Made by a program: the position numbers and the translations under genes. 17,313 bases of DNA. It comes from JABFSM01 sp052389555 (GTDB taxonomy: Bacteria > Gemmatimonadota > Gemmatimonadetes > Gemmatimonadales > GWC2-71-9). Shown here one piece after another: positions 1 to 7,013 of the stretch (position 1 is the stretch's first letter; each line of letters begins with the position of its first letter). The DNA lies in NCBI GenBank assembly GCA_052389555.1, contig JBQTHV010000037.1, forward strand, positions 1-17,313. The letters are read 5' to 3'. The notes beneath the pieces were generated by a model that did not search any database, was not told the DNA's origin, and saw nothing but the letters and a program-made list of their open reading frames with translations.

Positions 1-10
1 TGAGGCTTTC

Positions 11-39
11 TTGACACGATTTTAATTGATCGCTTAATT
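11..39 (+). promoter_or_regulatory. Candidate promoter and TetR operator upstream of the efflux operon
   Basis: A perfect -35 hexamer TTGACA lies at 11-16. A weak -10 candidate, CTTAAT (4 of 6 matches), follows at 33-38 after a 16-bp spacer. The -10 is overlapped by the imperfect palindrome AATTGATCGCTTAATT (24-39; 12 of 16 positions symmetric), which also forms a direct repeat of TTAATTGA at 22-29 and 34-41. This AT-rich block stands out from the G+C-rich surroundings and ends a few bases before the TetR start codon. By analogy with other TetR genes I infer an autoregulatory operator. The -10 is poor and no transcription start is known. Confidence 0.45.
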
Positions 40-45
40 GAGAGC

Positions 46-702
46 ATGGCCACGGCTCCCCCCTCGCCCCGATCGGCCGCCCGCGCCCGAGAGCAGATCC
101 TCGACGCGGCCGAATCGCTCTTTGCCCGCAAGGGGCTGGGCCCCACCACGATCAAGGAGATCGGCGCGGCCGCCCACCAGAACCCCGCCCTGCTCTACTA
201 CTACTTCCGCAGCAAAGCGGGCCTCTACCGCGCCGTGCTCCATCGCCTCGTCTCGGCGATGGTGGCCCGCGGAGGGGCAGCGCTCGATGCCTCCGCCTCA
301 CCGCCGGACGCGATTCGGGCCCTAACCCGCGCCCAGGTCGAGTTCCTGTTGAATCACCCGAACGCGCCCAAACTGCTGGTGCGCGAGCTGATCGATCACG
401 ACGCCCGCCGCGCCGAAGCCTTGCTGCTCGAGGTCGCCGCGAAACTGTTCGACCGGCTGTGCCGGCTCATTCGCCTCGGCCAGCGCAAAGGCCGCTTCCG
501 GAGCGACATCGAGCCGCGCTTTGCCGCGATCAGCACCGTGGCGCAGTGCGTGTACTTCGCGGTGGCTCGCCCGGCGATCGGGCTCTTCTTTGGGCAAGGC
601 ACCAATGGTGTGTCGGCGAGAACCGCCCGCGCATTCGCCAAACACGCGGGCGAGTTCGCGGTGGCGGCGCTCTCGCGGTCGGGATCAAGACAGGAGGAGT
701 GA
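46..702 (+). CDS. TetR/AcrR family transcriptional regulator of the adjacent efflux operon
   Basis: The 218-residue protein has the normal TetR length. Its N-terminal helix-turn-helix domain is clear: residues 16-30 (EQILDAAESLFARKG) form helix 1, and residues 34-61 (TTIKEIGAAA, then LLYYYFRSKAGLY) form the recognition helix region. The C-terminal part (about 85-205) is the usual all-helical ligand/dimer domain, with ELIDHDARRAE followed by RFRSDIEPR. The ATG at 46 directly follows the promoter/operator candidate. The stop TGA (700-702) overlaps the ATG of the adaptor gene, so regulator and pump are translated together. In the E. coli CecR-YbhGFSR locus a TetR protein likewise heads an adaptor/ATPase/permease operon, so I infer local repression of the pump. 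The inducer cannot be read from sequence. Confidence 0.93.
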   Translation: MATAPPSPRSAARAREQILDAAESLFARKGLGPTTIKEIGAAAHQNPALLYYYFRSKAGLYRAVLHRLVSAMVARGGAALDASASPPDAIRALTRAQVEFLLNHPNAPKLLVRELIDHDARRAEALLLEVAAKLFDRLCRLIRLGQRKGRFRSDIEPRFAAISTVAQCVYFAVARPAIGLFFGQGTNGVSARTARAFAKHAGEFAVAALSRSGSRQEE

Positions 703-1730
703 TGGGACAAACCGGGCGGTCCGGCAGTCCGGCGGTAAGGCGGTCGGTGGCGGGCTATTGGCCATTGGCCATTGGCTATGGGATAGTGCCGCTGGCTGCG
801 GTCACCGGCTGCTGGGGCGGCGGTGAGGCGTTCTACGAGGCGCGGGGAACCGTCGAGGTCCATGAGGTGGATCTTGGGGCGCCGCTCGCGGCTCGAGTCG
901 TCGCGGTACGGGTCGATGAGGGCACCTTGGTGCAAGCCGGTGACACGCTCGCGGTGCTGACCCAGGCTGAACTTCCGGCCACGCTCGCGGCCGCCGGCGC
1001 CCGGGTGGCAACCGCCGAAGCGACCTTGCGCGATCTCCAGGCCGGGGCGCGCCCCCAGGAGATTCGCCAGGCCGAGGCGGCGGCCGCGGCGGCCGAAGCG
1101 GACGCGCTGCGCACCCGCCAGGCACTCGAGCGGGCCCGGGCGCTGGTCGCCACCAACGCGATCTCCCGGCAGCAGTACGACGACGCGGTGGCCGCCAATC
1201 AAGTCGCGGAACAGCGGGTTAGGGAAGCCCGCGAGGCGCTCGCCCTGACCCGGGCCGGCGCCCGGCCCGAGCACATCGCCGCCGCGGGATCGGAGCTGGC
1301 CGCGGCGCGCGCCGCGCTGCGCCAGATCGAGGCGCGCGCTGGCGATCTCGTGCTCACCAGCCCAATCGCCGGGATTGTCCTCTCCCGCAATGCCGAGCCG
1401 GGCGAGGCGCTGGGCCCACATGTCCCGGTCCTCACGGTGGGCGAAACCGCGCGACCCTACGTGCGCGTATATGTCCCTCAGGACGTGGTGAGCTGGCTCA
1501 AGCTCGGCACCCCGGTCGAGATCGTGGTCGCGCCGGACGCCACCTTACCGGGCCGGGTCGCGGCGATCAATCCGCAAGCGGAGTTTACCCCGCGGGTTGC
1601 CCTCACCGAAGAGGAGCGAGCCGATCTGATGTTCGGAGTCAAGGTAGAGTTTGCCAATCCCGGCGAGGCCCCGAATCCGGGGCTGTGGGTGACGGTGCGA
1701 GTACCGAAAGAGGTGACCAGTGCGAGGTGA
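702..1730 (+). CDS. HlyD-family periplasmic adaptor (membrane fusion) lipoprotein
   Basis: A 342-residue adaptor that would link the inner-membrane ABC pump encoded next to an outer-membrane channel. Residues 1-37 form a lipoprotein signal: arginines in the n-region, a hydrophobic stretch, then the lipobox V-T-G-C with Cys37. A biotinyl/lipoyl-like half-domain follows (about 47-88, RVVAVRVDEGTLVQAGDTLAVL). Next comes an alanine- and glutamate-rich coiled-coil hairpin (about 90-215) and then the second lipoyl half with the beta-barrel (TSPIAGIVLSRNAEPGE onward). The ATG at 702 overlaps the TetR stop and has a strong Shine-Dalgarno, AGGAGGAG (692-699). The signal-peptide codons are partly built from tandem repeats (715-777). 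No outer-membrane TolC-type gene is in view, so the partner channel must be encoded elsewhere. Confidence 0.92.
   Translation: MGQTGRSGSPAVRRSVAGYWPLAIGYGIVPLAAVTGCWGGGEAFYEARGTVEVHEVDLGAPLAARVVAVRVDEGTLVQAGDTLAVLTQAELPATLAAAGARVATAEATLRDLQAGARPQEIRQAEAAAAAAEADALRTRQALERARALVATNAISRQQYDDAVAANQVAEQRVREAREALALTRAGARPEHIAAAGSELAAARAALRQIEARAGDLVLTSPIAGIVLSRNAEPGEALGPHVPVLTVGETARPYVRVYVPQDVVSWLKLGTPVEIVVAPDATLPGRVAAINPQAEFTPRVALTEEERADLMFGVKVEFANPGEAPNPGLWVTVRVPKEVTSAR
715..746 (+). repeat. Tandem 8-bp repeat GGCGGTCC, four degenerate copies
   Basis: Four consecutive 8-bp units are visible: GGCGGTCC (715-722), GGCAGTCC (723-730), GGCGGTAA (731-738) and GGCGGTCG (739-746). They lie inside the first codons of the adaptor gene, so the repeat is translated as part of its Arg/Ser-rich n-region. 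Confidence 0.7.
757..777 (+). repeat. Tandem 7-bp repeat ATTGGCC, nearly three copies
   Basis: ATTGGCC occurs at 757-763 and 764-770 and as ATTGGCT at 771-777. It begins 10 bp after the 8-bp array. Because 7 is not a multiple of 3, each unit is read in a different frame, and together they encode hydrophobic residues (Tyr-Trp-Pro-Leu-Ala-Ile-Gly) in the signal peptide of the adaptor lipoprotein. Confidence 0.75.
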
Positions 1731-1747
1731 GCGGTGAGAGGGGAAGC
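1713..1747 (+). repeat. GTG-initial heptamer array across the adaptor/ATPase junction
   Basis: Five consecutive 7-bp units in register: GTGACCA (1713), GTGCGAG (1720), GTGAGCG (1727), GTGAGAG (1734) and GGGAAGC (1741). The TGA stop of the adaptor (1728-1730) lies in the third unit, and the GTG start of the ATPase (1734-1736) is the first triplet of the fourth. The array contains GAGGTGA, which complements the 3' end of 16S rRNA. It is a more decayed member of the family seen at 3614-3687 and 13525-13607. Confidence 0.6.
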
Positions 1748-2489
1748 GGCAATCATAACCCGCGGGCTGCGGAGGACCTTCGGCCCCATCGCGGCGGTTG
1801 AGGGGCTCGACCTCACCGTCCGGCGGGGAGAAATCTTCGGGCTGCTGGGCCCGAATGGGAGCGGCAAGACCACCACCATCCGCATGCTCACCGGGCTGCT
1901 GCCCCCCACCGCGGGGGCCGCCGAGGTCGTGGGGATCGACGTGGTGCGGGCACCGGAAGCGGTCCGCCGCCGGATCGGCTACCTGTCGCAGCGGTTTGGC
2001 CTCTACGAGGACCTCACTGTGGAAGAGAACCTCACCTTCTACGCGGGACTCTACGGGCTGGCGGGGAGCGAGCGGCGCGAGCGGGTTCAGCAGCAGCTCG
2101 AGGACCACCGGCTCGGCGAGTTCCGCCGCCAGCTGGCCGGCACCCTCTCGGGCGGCTGGAAGCAGCGACTTGCGCTCGCGTGCGCCAGCACCCACCGGCC
2201 CGAGCTGGTCTTCCTCGACGAGCCCACCGCGGGGGTAGACCCACTGGCCCGGCGGCGATTCTGGGAAGTGATCGCCCAGAATACCAAGCACGGCATGACC
2301 GTGCTGGTCACTACGCACTACATGGATGAAGCCGAGCGGTGCCACCGGCTCGCGTTTCTCTCGCGAGGTCGGTTGATCGGGTTAGGCACGCCGCAGGAAA
2401 TCACCGCCCGGTTCGGGCAGCAGAGCGTCGAGGATGTGTTCATCGAGCTCCAGCGGCGCGACGAGGGCCAAGCGGGAGCCGCCGCGTGA
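1734..2489 (+). CDS. ABC transporter ATP-binding protein of an ABC-2 type exporter
   Basis: A 251-residue nucleotide-binding subunit with all expected motifs: Walker A GPNGSGKT (39-46), Q-loop Gln86, signature LSGGW (138-142), Walker B LVFLDEP (158-164), D-loop and H-loop His195 (TTHYMDEAE). The sequence resembles the DrrA/CcmA/YbhF-type ATPases that drive ABC-2 permeases. A single nucleotide-binding domain is present, so it would act as a homodimer, unlike E. coli YbhF, which carries two domains. It starts at GTG 1734, inside a heptamer array and 3 bp after the adaptor stop, with GAGGTGAG as probable Shine-Dalgarno. Its stop TGA overlaps the GTG of the permease by four bases (GTGA), implying translational coupling. 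Confidence 0.96.
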   Translation: MRGEAAIITRGLRRTFGPIAAVEGLDLTVRRGEIFGLLGPNGSGKTTTIRMLTGLLPPTAGAAEVVGIDVVRAPEAVRRRIGYLSQRFGLYEDLTVEENLTFYAGLYGLAGSERRERVQQQLEDHRLGEFRRQLAGTLSGGWKQRLALACASTHRPELVFLDEPTAGVDPLARRRFWEVIAQNTKHGMTVLVTTHYMDEAERCHRLAFLSRGRLIGLGTPQEITARFGQQSVEDVFIELQRRDEGQAGAAA

Positions 2490-3610
2490 AACTCAGCGCC
2501 ATCGCCCGCTGGCCGGTGTGGCCGATGCTCCGGAAGGAGTTCATCCAGATGGGGCGAGACCGGCTTACCCTCGCGATCATGATGGGGATCCCCGCGATCC
2601 AGCTGGTCGTGTTCGGCTGGGCGATCCAGACCGAAGTCCGCCATCTCCCGACCGTCGTACTCGACCAAGCGCAATCCCCCGAGAGCCGCCGCCTGGTGCA
2701 GGCGATGATCAACACGGGCAACTTCGACCTCGCCGGGACCGTCCGGGACCGTGAGGAGATGGCGGCGATGATCGAGCGGGGCTCGGCCAGGGCGGGCATT
2801 GTGATTCCGCCCGAGTTCGACCGCGACGTGAAGCGCGGTCGCGCCGCGCCGGTGCAGGTCGTGGTGGATGCCGCCGACCCGCTCGCCTCCTCGGCGGCCG
2901 TCAGCGGGGCCGGGCTGGCCGGCGCTACCCGGACCCAGGCGCTCGCCGCGGCGCGGGGGGTGACCGCGGCGATCGATGTGCGGGTTAGGCCCTGGTACAA
3001 CCCGGCGCTCCGCAGCGCGGTCTATATCGTCCCGGGGATCATCGGCGTGCTGCTCTCCATAACCATGGTGGTGATCGCCGCGATCGCGATCGTGCGGGAG
3101 AAGGAGCGCGGTACCCTGGAGCAGCTCGTGGTCACCCCGATCGGGAAGACCAGCCTCATGCTGGGCAAGCTGGTGCCCTTCGTCCTGGTGGGATTCGCGC
3201 AGATCACCGTCATCCTGCTGCTCGGCCGGCTCCTCTTCCACGTGCCGGTGCGTGGTGACCTGGTCGACCTGTATGTGGTCGCGTTTCCCTTCATCATCGC
3301 GAGCGTGGCGGTCGGGCTCTTCATCTCGACCCTGGTCCGCACCCAGGGCCAGGCCATGCAGCTCGGCTTCTTCTTCATCATGCCGAACATCTTGCTCTCC
3401 GGATTCATGTTCCCCCGCGAGGCGATGCCGGAGCCGGCCCAGTGGATCGGCGCGGCGCTCCCGCTCACCTATTTCTTGCGGGTCTTGAGAGACGTTCTGC
3501 TGCGAGGAACCGGCTGGGAGGCGTTCTGGCCCGACGCGCTGATTCTGGCCGGCTTCTCAATCGTGTTGATTGCACTCAGCGTACGACGATTCCACAAGAC
3601 GGTGGAGTAA
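2486..3610 (+). CDS. ABC-2 type transporter permease
   Basis: A 374-residue membrane subunit with the ABC-2 topology. There is one N-terminal transmembrane helix (about 27-45, after the coupling segment LRKEFIQMGRDR), a large extracytoplasmic domain (about 50-175), and five or so C-terminal helices starting at YIVPGIIGVLLS. The family hallmark EKERGTLEQLVVTP follows the second helix, and LPLTYFLRVLRDVLLRG lies near the end, as in YbhS/YbhR-type permeases. I chose GTG 2486 because it overlaps the ATPase stop and has GGGAG 7 nt upstream; the open frame extends further upstream only through ATPase-coding sequence. Only one permease gene is present, so it should homodimerise, whereas the YbhGFSR locus has two. 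The substrate is unknown. Confidence 0.94.
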   Translation: MKLSAIARWPVWPMLRKEFIQMGRDRLTLAIMMGIPAIQLVVFGWAIQTEVRHLPTVVLDQAQSPESRRLVQAMINTGNFDLAGTVRDREEMAAMIERGSARAGIVIPPEFDRDVKRGRAAPVQVVVDAADPLASSAAVSGAGLAGATRTQALAAARGVTAAIDVRVRPWYNPALRSAVYIVPGIIGVLLSITMVVIAAIAIVREKERGTLEQLVVTPIGKTSLMLGKLVPFVLVGFAQITVILLLGRLLFHVPVRGDLVDLYVVAFPFIIASVAVGLFISTLVRTQGQAMQLGFFFIMPNILLSGFMFPREAMPEPAQWIGAALPLTYFLRVLRDVLLRGTGWEAFWPDALILAGFSIVLIALSVRRFHKTVE

Positions 3611-3613
3611 GAG

Positions 3614-3687
3614 GTGAAAGGGAAAAGTGAAAAGTGAAGGGTGAAAAGGGAAAGGGATCGTGAGAGGTGAGAGGTAAGCGGTGAGAG
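3614..3687 (+). repeat. GTGAAAA/GTGAGAG heptamer array in the permease-DUF445 gap
   Basis: The gap between the permease stop and the next ATG consists almost wholly of 7-bp units: GTGAAAG (3614), then GTGAAAA (3627), GTGAAGG (3634), GTGAAAA (3641), GGGAAAG (3648), and after a short break GTGAGAG (3660), GTGAGAG (3667), GTAAGCG (3674) and GTGAGAG (3681). Two sub-types lie in the same order as in the array at 13525: A-rich units first, G-rich units second. The GAGGTGAG created between G-rich units matches the Shine-Dalgarno consensus. No separate promoter or terminator is visible here. Confidence 0.85.
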
Positions 3688-3691
3688 CGAA

Positions 3692-4951
3692 ATGACCACG
3701 TTCGTGCCGAGGGCCGACGAAGCGGAGCGGCAAGCCCAGCTCGACCGGATGAAGCGGCGGGCGACGGCGCTGCTCGCGCTCGCGGGGGCGGTGTTCGTGG
3801 CCGCAAGGGTCCTCGAAGCGCGCTACCCGTGGCTCGGCTACGTGCGGGCGACTGCGGAGGCCTCGGTCGTGGGCGGGTTGGCGGACTGGTTCGCCGTGAC
3901 CGCGATCTTCCGGCATCCCCTCGGCATCCCGATTCCCCACACGGCGATCATCGGAAAGCAGAAAGACCGGATCGGGCGGATCATGGGGAACTTCGTGCAG
4001 CAGCATTTCCTCGCCCGGGAGGCCCTGCAGAGCAAGCTGCACGAGATGCGCATGGTGGAGCGCATCGCCCGGTGGTTGAGCCAGCCCGAGAACAGCCGGC
4101 GGCTGGCGGCCCAGCTCGCCGCCGGCCTGGCTCGCACGCTGGAGGCCTTGCCCGACGAGAAGATCCGCGAGCTGATTCAGCAGGGGGCGATGGACCGGCT
4201 CCGGGCCACCAAGGTCGCCCCCGTGTTAGGAAAGACGCTCGCGCTCGTGGTGGAAGGTGACCGGCACCAGGAGCTGCTCAACCAGGCCCTCAGGCTGGCG
4301 GGTCAGGCCGTCACCGAGAACCGGGAGCTGATTCGGCACAAGGTGCGGGCCGCCAGTCCCTGGTGGGTGCCGCGGCCGGTGGATGATCGGATCTACCGGC
4401 GGATCGTGAGCGCGATCGAGGCGCTCCTCGCGGAGATCACCGCCGATCCCGATCATCCGGTCCGCGGCCGGTTCGACCAGGCGATCCGCGACTTCGTGGA
4501 GCGGCTCCAGCACTCACCCGAGGCCGGCGCGCGGGCCGAGGCGCTCAAGGAGGAGTGGCTCTCGGAGGAGGCGGTCGGGGAGCTCGCGACCTGGGTCTGG
4601 GACGCGACTCGGCGGGCGCTCGCGGGTTATGCCGAGCGGGGCCAGAGCGGCGACGACAGTGCGCTGGCGCGGGGGCTTGCCGCGTTCGGGGACACCTTGC
4701 TCGCGCAGCCGGCCCAGCTCGAGAAGCTGGAGGCGTTCGTGATTGAGCTCATCTCCGAGGTGCTGGAGCGGCACCGGCACGAAGTGGCGGACCACATCGC
4801 CCGAACCGTGGCGCGGTGGGATGCCGAGGCGACGTCCCGGCGAATGGAGCTCGCGGTGGGGCGGGACTTGCAGTTCGTGCGGATCAACGGGACATTGGTT
4901 GGCGGGTTGGTGGGGCTCTTGCTCTACGCGGTGCCCCGGCTCTTCGGATAA
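3692..4951 (+). CDS. DUF445 family membrane protein
   Basis: A 419-residue protein of the DUF445 (YjiN-like) family. There is an N-terminal transmembrane segment (about 24-41). The diagnostic block follows at 56-95: EASVVGGLADWFAVTAIFRH, then PLGIPIPHTAII and KDRIG. A long, mostly helical charged region covers about 95-390, and a C-terminal hydrophobic helix (about 399-417) follows the conserved INGTLVGGLVG. The family is widespread and uncharacterised beyond its membrane location; I assign no function. The ATG at 3692 follows the heptamer array directly. The next gene starts 10 bp after the stop, so the two are probably cotranscribed. Confidence 0.93.
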   Translation: MTTFVPRADEAERQAQLDRMKRRATALLALAGAVFVAARVLEARYPWLGYVRATAEASVVGGLADWFAVTAIFRHPLGIPIPHTAIIGKQKDRIGRIMGNFVQQHFLAREALQSKLHEMRMVERIARWLSQPENSRRLAAQLAAGLARTLEALPDEKIRELIQQGAMDRLRATKVAPVLGKTLALVVEGDRHQELLNQALRLAGQAVTENRELIRHKVRAASPWWVPRPVDDRIYRRIVSAIEALLAEITADPDHPVRGRFDQAIRDFVERLQHSPEAGARAEALKEEWLSEEAVGELATWVWDATRRALAGYAERGQSGDDSALARGLAAFGDTLLAQPAQLEKLEAFVIELISEVLERHRHEVADHIARTVARWDAEATSRRMELAVGRDLQFVRINGTLVGGLVGLLLYAVPRLFG

Positions 4952-4961
4952 GGACATCGGC

Positions 4962-5300
4962 GTGCGATTCAAGCCCACGATCTGGCTCCCGATTGCCGTC
5001 GTGCTGAGCGTCGGGAACCTGATTGCGGTCGCCTTCGCCGCGCGGCCGGGAGAGCCGTGGTGGCACGCGACCATTCATGCAGGCTTAGCGGTGGCGTTCG
5101 GATTGTGGGCGCAGCGCCTGCGGCAGAAGCTCAGAAGGGCCTCCCTTCCCGCGGGGGAAACGCTCGATGCCATCCAGGGGCTCGAAGCCGAGGTGGGGCA
5201 GTTGCGCCAAGAGTTGAGCGAAGCGCAGGAGCGGCTGGATTTTGCAGAGCGGCTGATGGCCCAGCGAGTCGAGGAGCGGCGGGAAAAGATGCCGGGTTAG
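4962..5300 (+). CDS. Small membrane protein with two helices and a coiled coil
   Basis: A 112-residue protein I do not recognise. GTG 4962 is chosen because AAGGA (4950-4954) sits 7 nt upstream; the frame is open further upstream, but only in sequence that overlaps the DUF445 gene. Residues about 7-28 (IWLPIAVVLSVGNLIAVAFA) and 34-52 (WWHATIHAGLAVAFGLWAQ) are hydrophobic and probably span the membrane. Residues about 65-108 are charged and heptad-like (LEAEVGQLRQELSEAQERLD), a probable cytoplasmic coiled coil. The final codons and stop (CCG GGT TAG) lie in a one-mismatch copy of the dispersed 10-mer. Close linkage to DUF445 suggests a shared membrane role, but that is only context. Confidence 0.75.
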   Translation: MRFKPTIWLPIAVVLSVGNLIAVAFAARPGEPWWHATIHAGLAVAFGLWAQRLRQKLRRASLPAGETLDAIQGLEAEVGQLRQELSEAQERLDFAERLMAQRVEERREKMPG

Positions 5301-5313
5301 GGCTCCCCCCGGA

Positions 5314-6441
5314 CTAGAAGTGATCGTCACCCGGCGGAAGGCCGGGAGGCCCGGGAGGTCGCTCCCACGCGCTCGTTTGCCAGTTGTCGGGCCTGTCATC
5401 GTCTCGCACCCAGGGCGGCAGATTCATGGCGAGGTGCCAGGCGAGCGCAGTGACATAAGGCTCGTACATCCGACGCAGCTCCTCGAGACGATGCACTACC
5501 CGAGAAGTCCGCACGTCCTCCCGCAGCGGCAGCCCCGAGTCGGAAAGACCGGCTAGCAACCTTGCCACCTCGGCCTCGCCGAGGCGCTCCGCCGGTCCCT
5601 TCGGCGGCGTGTGAAACACCTGCGCGAGATCAACGGCGGCGTGTCGCGCCATCGCGAAGGTGAGCCGCGCCTGCCGTCCATGCCGCTCTTCCATGGCGAC
5701 CATCACGAAAGCGCTCGCGTCGAGGATCGTCGTGAGCGCGCCGAGCCAGGACTGGTTGTAGTGCTGCGACCGGAAATAGGCGATCGCGGGGTAGGAGAGG
5801 TGGCTCTCCAGCAGGTCAGCCGCCCAGCGCTCCCAGTCACGTAACAAGTGGGCGAGCGCCTCGCCCGAGGTGTCCCAACGATAGCGGCGCAGCAGCTCGC
5901 CGGCGGTCGGCGGCGACCCAGCGCGCGCGTCGAGCAGGGTGATTGCCATTTCGCGCCGGGAGAAAGCCTGATAGAGCACCGGGAAATAGCCGATGACGAG
6001 CGCCAAAAAAGCGAACCCGGTGCCGGCCTCCAGGACGACCAGCGCCTTCGAGAACGGCGAGACCGGAGCCACGTCCCCCAGGCCGAGCGTGAAGAACGTG
6101 GTGCCGCTCAGGTACACGTCGGTGGCAAGCCCGGGGGCTGCGCCTACCAGCGCGGAGCCTGCGGCCCAGTGGAGCATTCCGAAGGCGAAGACGATCCCCA
6201 TGGCCCAGATGGCGAGGAGCAGGAGCAGGGAGAGAGGACCGAAGAAGCTCAGGAACGCGTCCTGGGGACGGCGAGGCAGCAGCTTCGCGATCGCCCGCCA
6301 GGGATGCCAGGTTGCGCGATAGAAGAGGCGAGTGAGACGGAACCGGCGGTGGACCCGGCGGGGCAGGACGATGGTCTCGAATGCATCCCAGAGGATGATC
6401 GCCAGCAGGAAGGCCCCCAGGGCTCCAGTACCCCACCGCAT
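5314..6441 (-). CDS. Potassium-channel-like two-pore-helix ion channel protein
   Basis: A 375-residue membrane protein with the ion-channel (Ion_trans_2) core. One N-terminal helix (about 5-25) is followed by a helix at 66-92, a pore loop and a third helix (about 131-157). The pore contains TTFFTLGLGDVAP; Thr118-Leu-Gly-Leu-Gly-Asp123 occupies the place of the canonical TVGYG(D) selectivity filter. The C-terminal 210 residues are soluble and mainly helical, ending in a Pro/Gly/Asp-rich tail, and could be a regulatory domain. I chose ATG 6441: an in-frame ATG at 6519 would overlap the divergent gene and add 26 residues without obvious domain content. No clear Shine-Dalgarno is seen. The gene converges on the small membrane protein with a 13-bp gap. 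Confidence 0.85.
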   Translation of the reverse strand: MRWGTGALGAFLLAIILWDAFETIVLPRRVHRRFRLTRLFYRATWHPWRAIAKLLPRRPQDAFLSFFGPLSLLLLLAIWAMGIVFAFGMLHWAAGSALVGAAPGLATDVYLSGTTFFTLGLGDVAPVSPFSKALVVLEAGTGFAFLALVIGYFPVLYQAFSRREMAITLLDARAGSPPTAGELLRRYRWDTSGEALAHLLRDWERWAADLLESHLSYPAIAYFRSQHYNQSWLGALTTILDASAFVMVAMEERHGRQARLTFAMARHAAVDLAQVFHTPPKGPAERLGEAEVARLLAGLSDSGLPLREDVRTSRVVHRLEELRRMYEPYVTALAWHLAMNLPPWVRDDDRPDNWQTSAWERPPGPPGLPPGDDHF

Positions 6442-6493
6442 AGAGAGGAAGCTAATCCGACCTATATATTGAGGCTTGGGAGGAGCGACCCCG
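6442..6493. promoter_or_regulatory. Short divergent intergenic promoter region
   Basis: This 52-bp gap separates the channel gene (minus) from the methyltransferase-like gene (plus). It holds the AT-rich core TATATATT (6463-6470), which offers -10-like hexamers on both strands (TATATT on the plus strand, 5 of 6 matches; TATATA on the minus strand). No convincing -35 is visible for either direction. The strong plus-strand Shine-Dalgarno GGGAGGAG lies at 6478-6485. Confidence 0.4.
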
Positions 6494-6982
6494 ATGTTCG
6501 TCCTGATCCGCGCGATCACCTACGCGACGCTCTTCATCGCCCTCTTGCTGGTTTTCCTTCCCGGACAGGTGCTCGAGTGGTCGGGCATTGCTCCGCCCGG
6601 GGACATCGGTATCCTCGAAGCGATCGGGATTGCCGTCACCGCGCTGGGCGGAGGCCTGGCGCTCTGGTGCGTGCTGGCGTTCGCGTTCATCGGCAAGGGC
6701 ACGCCGGCGCCGTTCGACCCACCGCGCCGCCTGGTCATCAGCGGCCCATACCGCTACGTTCGCAATCCCATGTACATCGGCGCCGCGATCGCGCTGGCGG
6801 GCGCGGCGATCTACTACCGCTCTCCGGCACTCGCGCTCTACACCGGGGCGTTTCTGGTCATCACCCACCTATTTGTGATCGGGTACGAGGAGCCGACCTT
6901 GACCAGGCTGTTCGGGCCGGAGTACCAGGAGTATCGACGCCGGGTGCGCCGCTGGATCCCGGGGCGGCCCGCTTCGCGATAG
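6494..6982 (+). CDS. Isoprenylcysteine carboxyl methyltransferase (ICMT)-like membrane protein
   Basis: A 162-residue polytopic membrane protein with about four hydrophobic segments (6-23, 41-66, 93-107, 112-130). The family signature is clear in the C-terminal half: SGPYRYVRNPMYIG (83-96), then the conserved acidic and basic tail EEPTLTRLFGPEYQEY (132-147) before RRRVRRWIPG. In ICMT/PEMT-like enzymes this part binds S-adenosylmethionine and the polar edge of the lipid substrate. Bacterial members methylate diverse and mostly unknown substrates, so the name is a family assignment only. ATG 6494 has GGGAGGAG 8 nt upstream. An exact copy of the dispersed 10-mer starts at its stop codon (6982). 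Confidence 0.87.
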   Translation: MFVLIRAITYATLFIALLLVFLPGQVLEWSGIAPPGDIGILEAIGIAVTALGGGLALWCVLAFAFIGKGTPAPFDPPRRLVISGPYRYVRNPMYIGAAIALAGAAIYYRSPALALYTGAFLVITHLFVIGYEEPTLTRLFGPEYQEYRRRVRRWIPGRPASR

Positions 6983-7013
6983 CGGGTTAGGGAATCTCTG
7001 CCGGAGGAGCGCG

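Noticed and set aside
396..1421. 341-codon minus-strand open frame opposite the TetR and adaptor genes
   Set aside because: No recognisable domain; it is a shadow frame of two genes with clear families.
3557..4042. Minus-strand open frame with Ser/Leu/Phe-rich repeats (HFSLFTF-like)
   Set aside because: It is the reverse translation of the GTGAAAA/GTGAGAG array and overlaps the well-supported DUF445 and permease genes.
6442..6519. N-terminal extension of the channel protein from an upstream ATG
   Set aside because: It would overlap the strong ribosome site and start of the divergent gene and adds 26 residues with no membrane or signal features.
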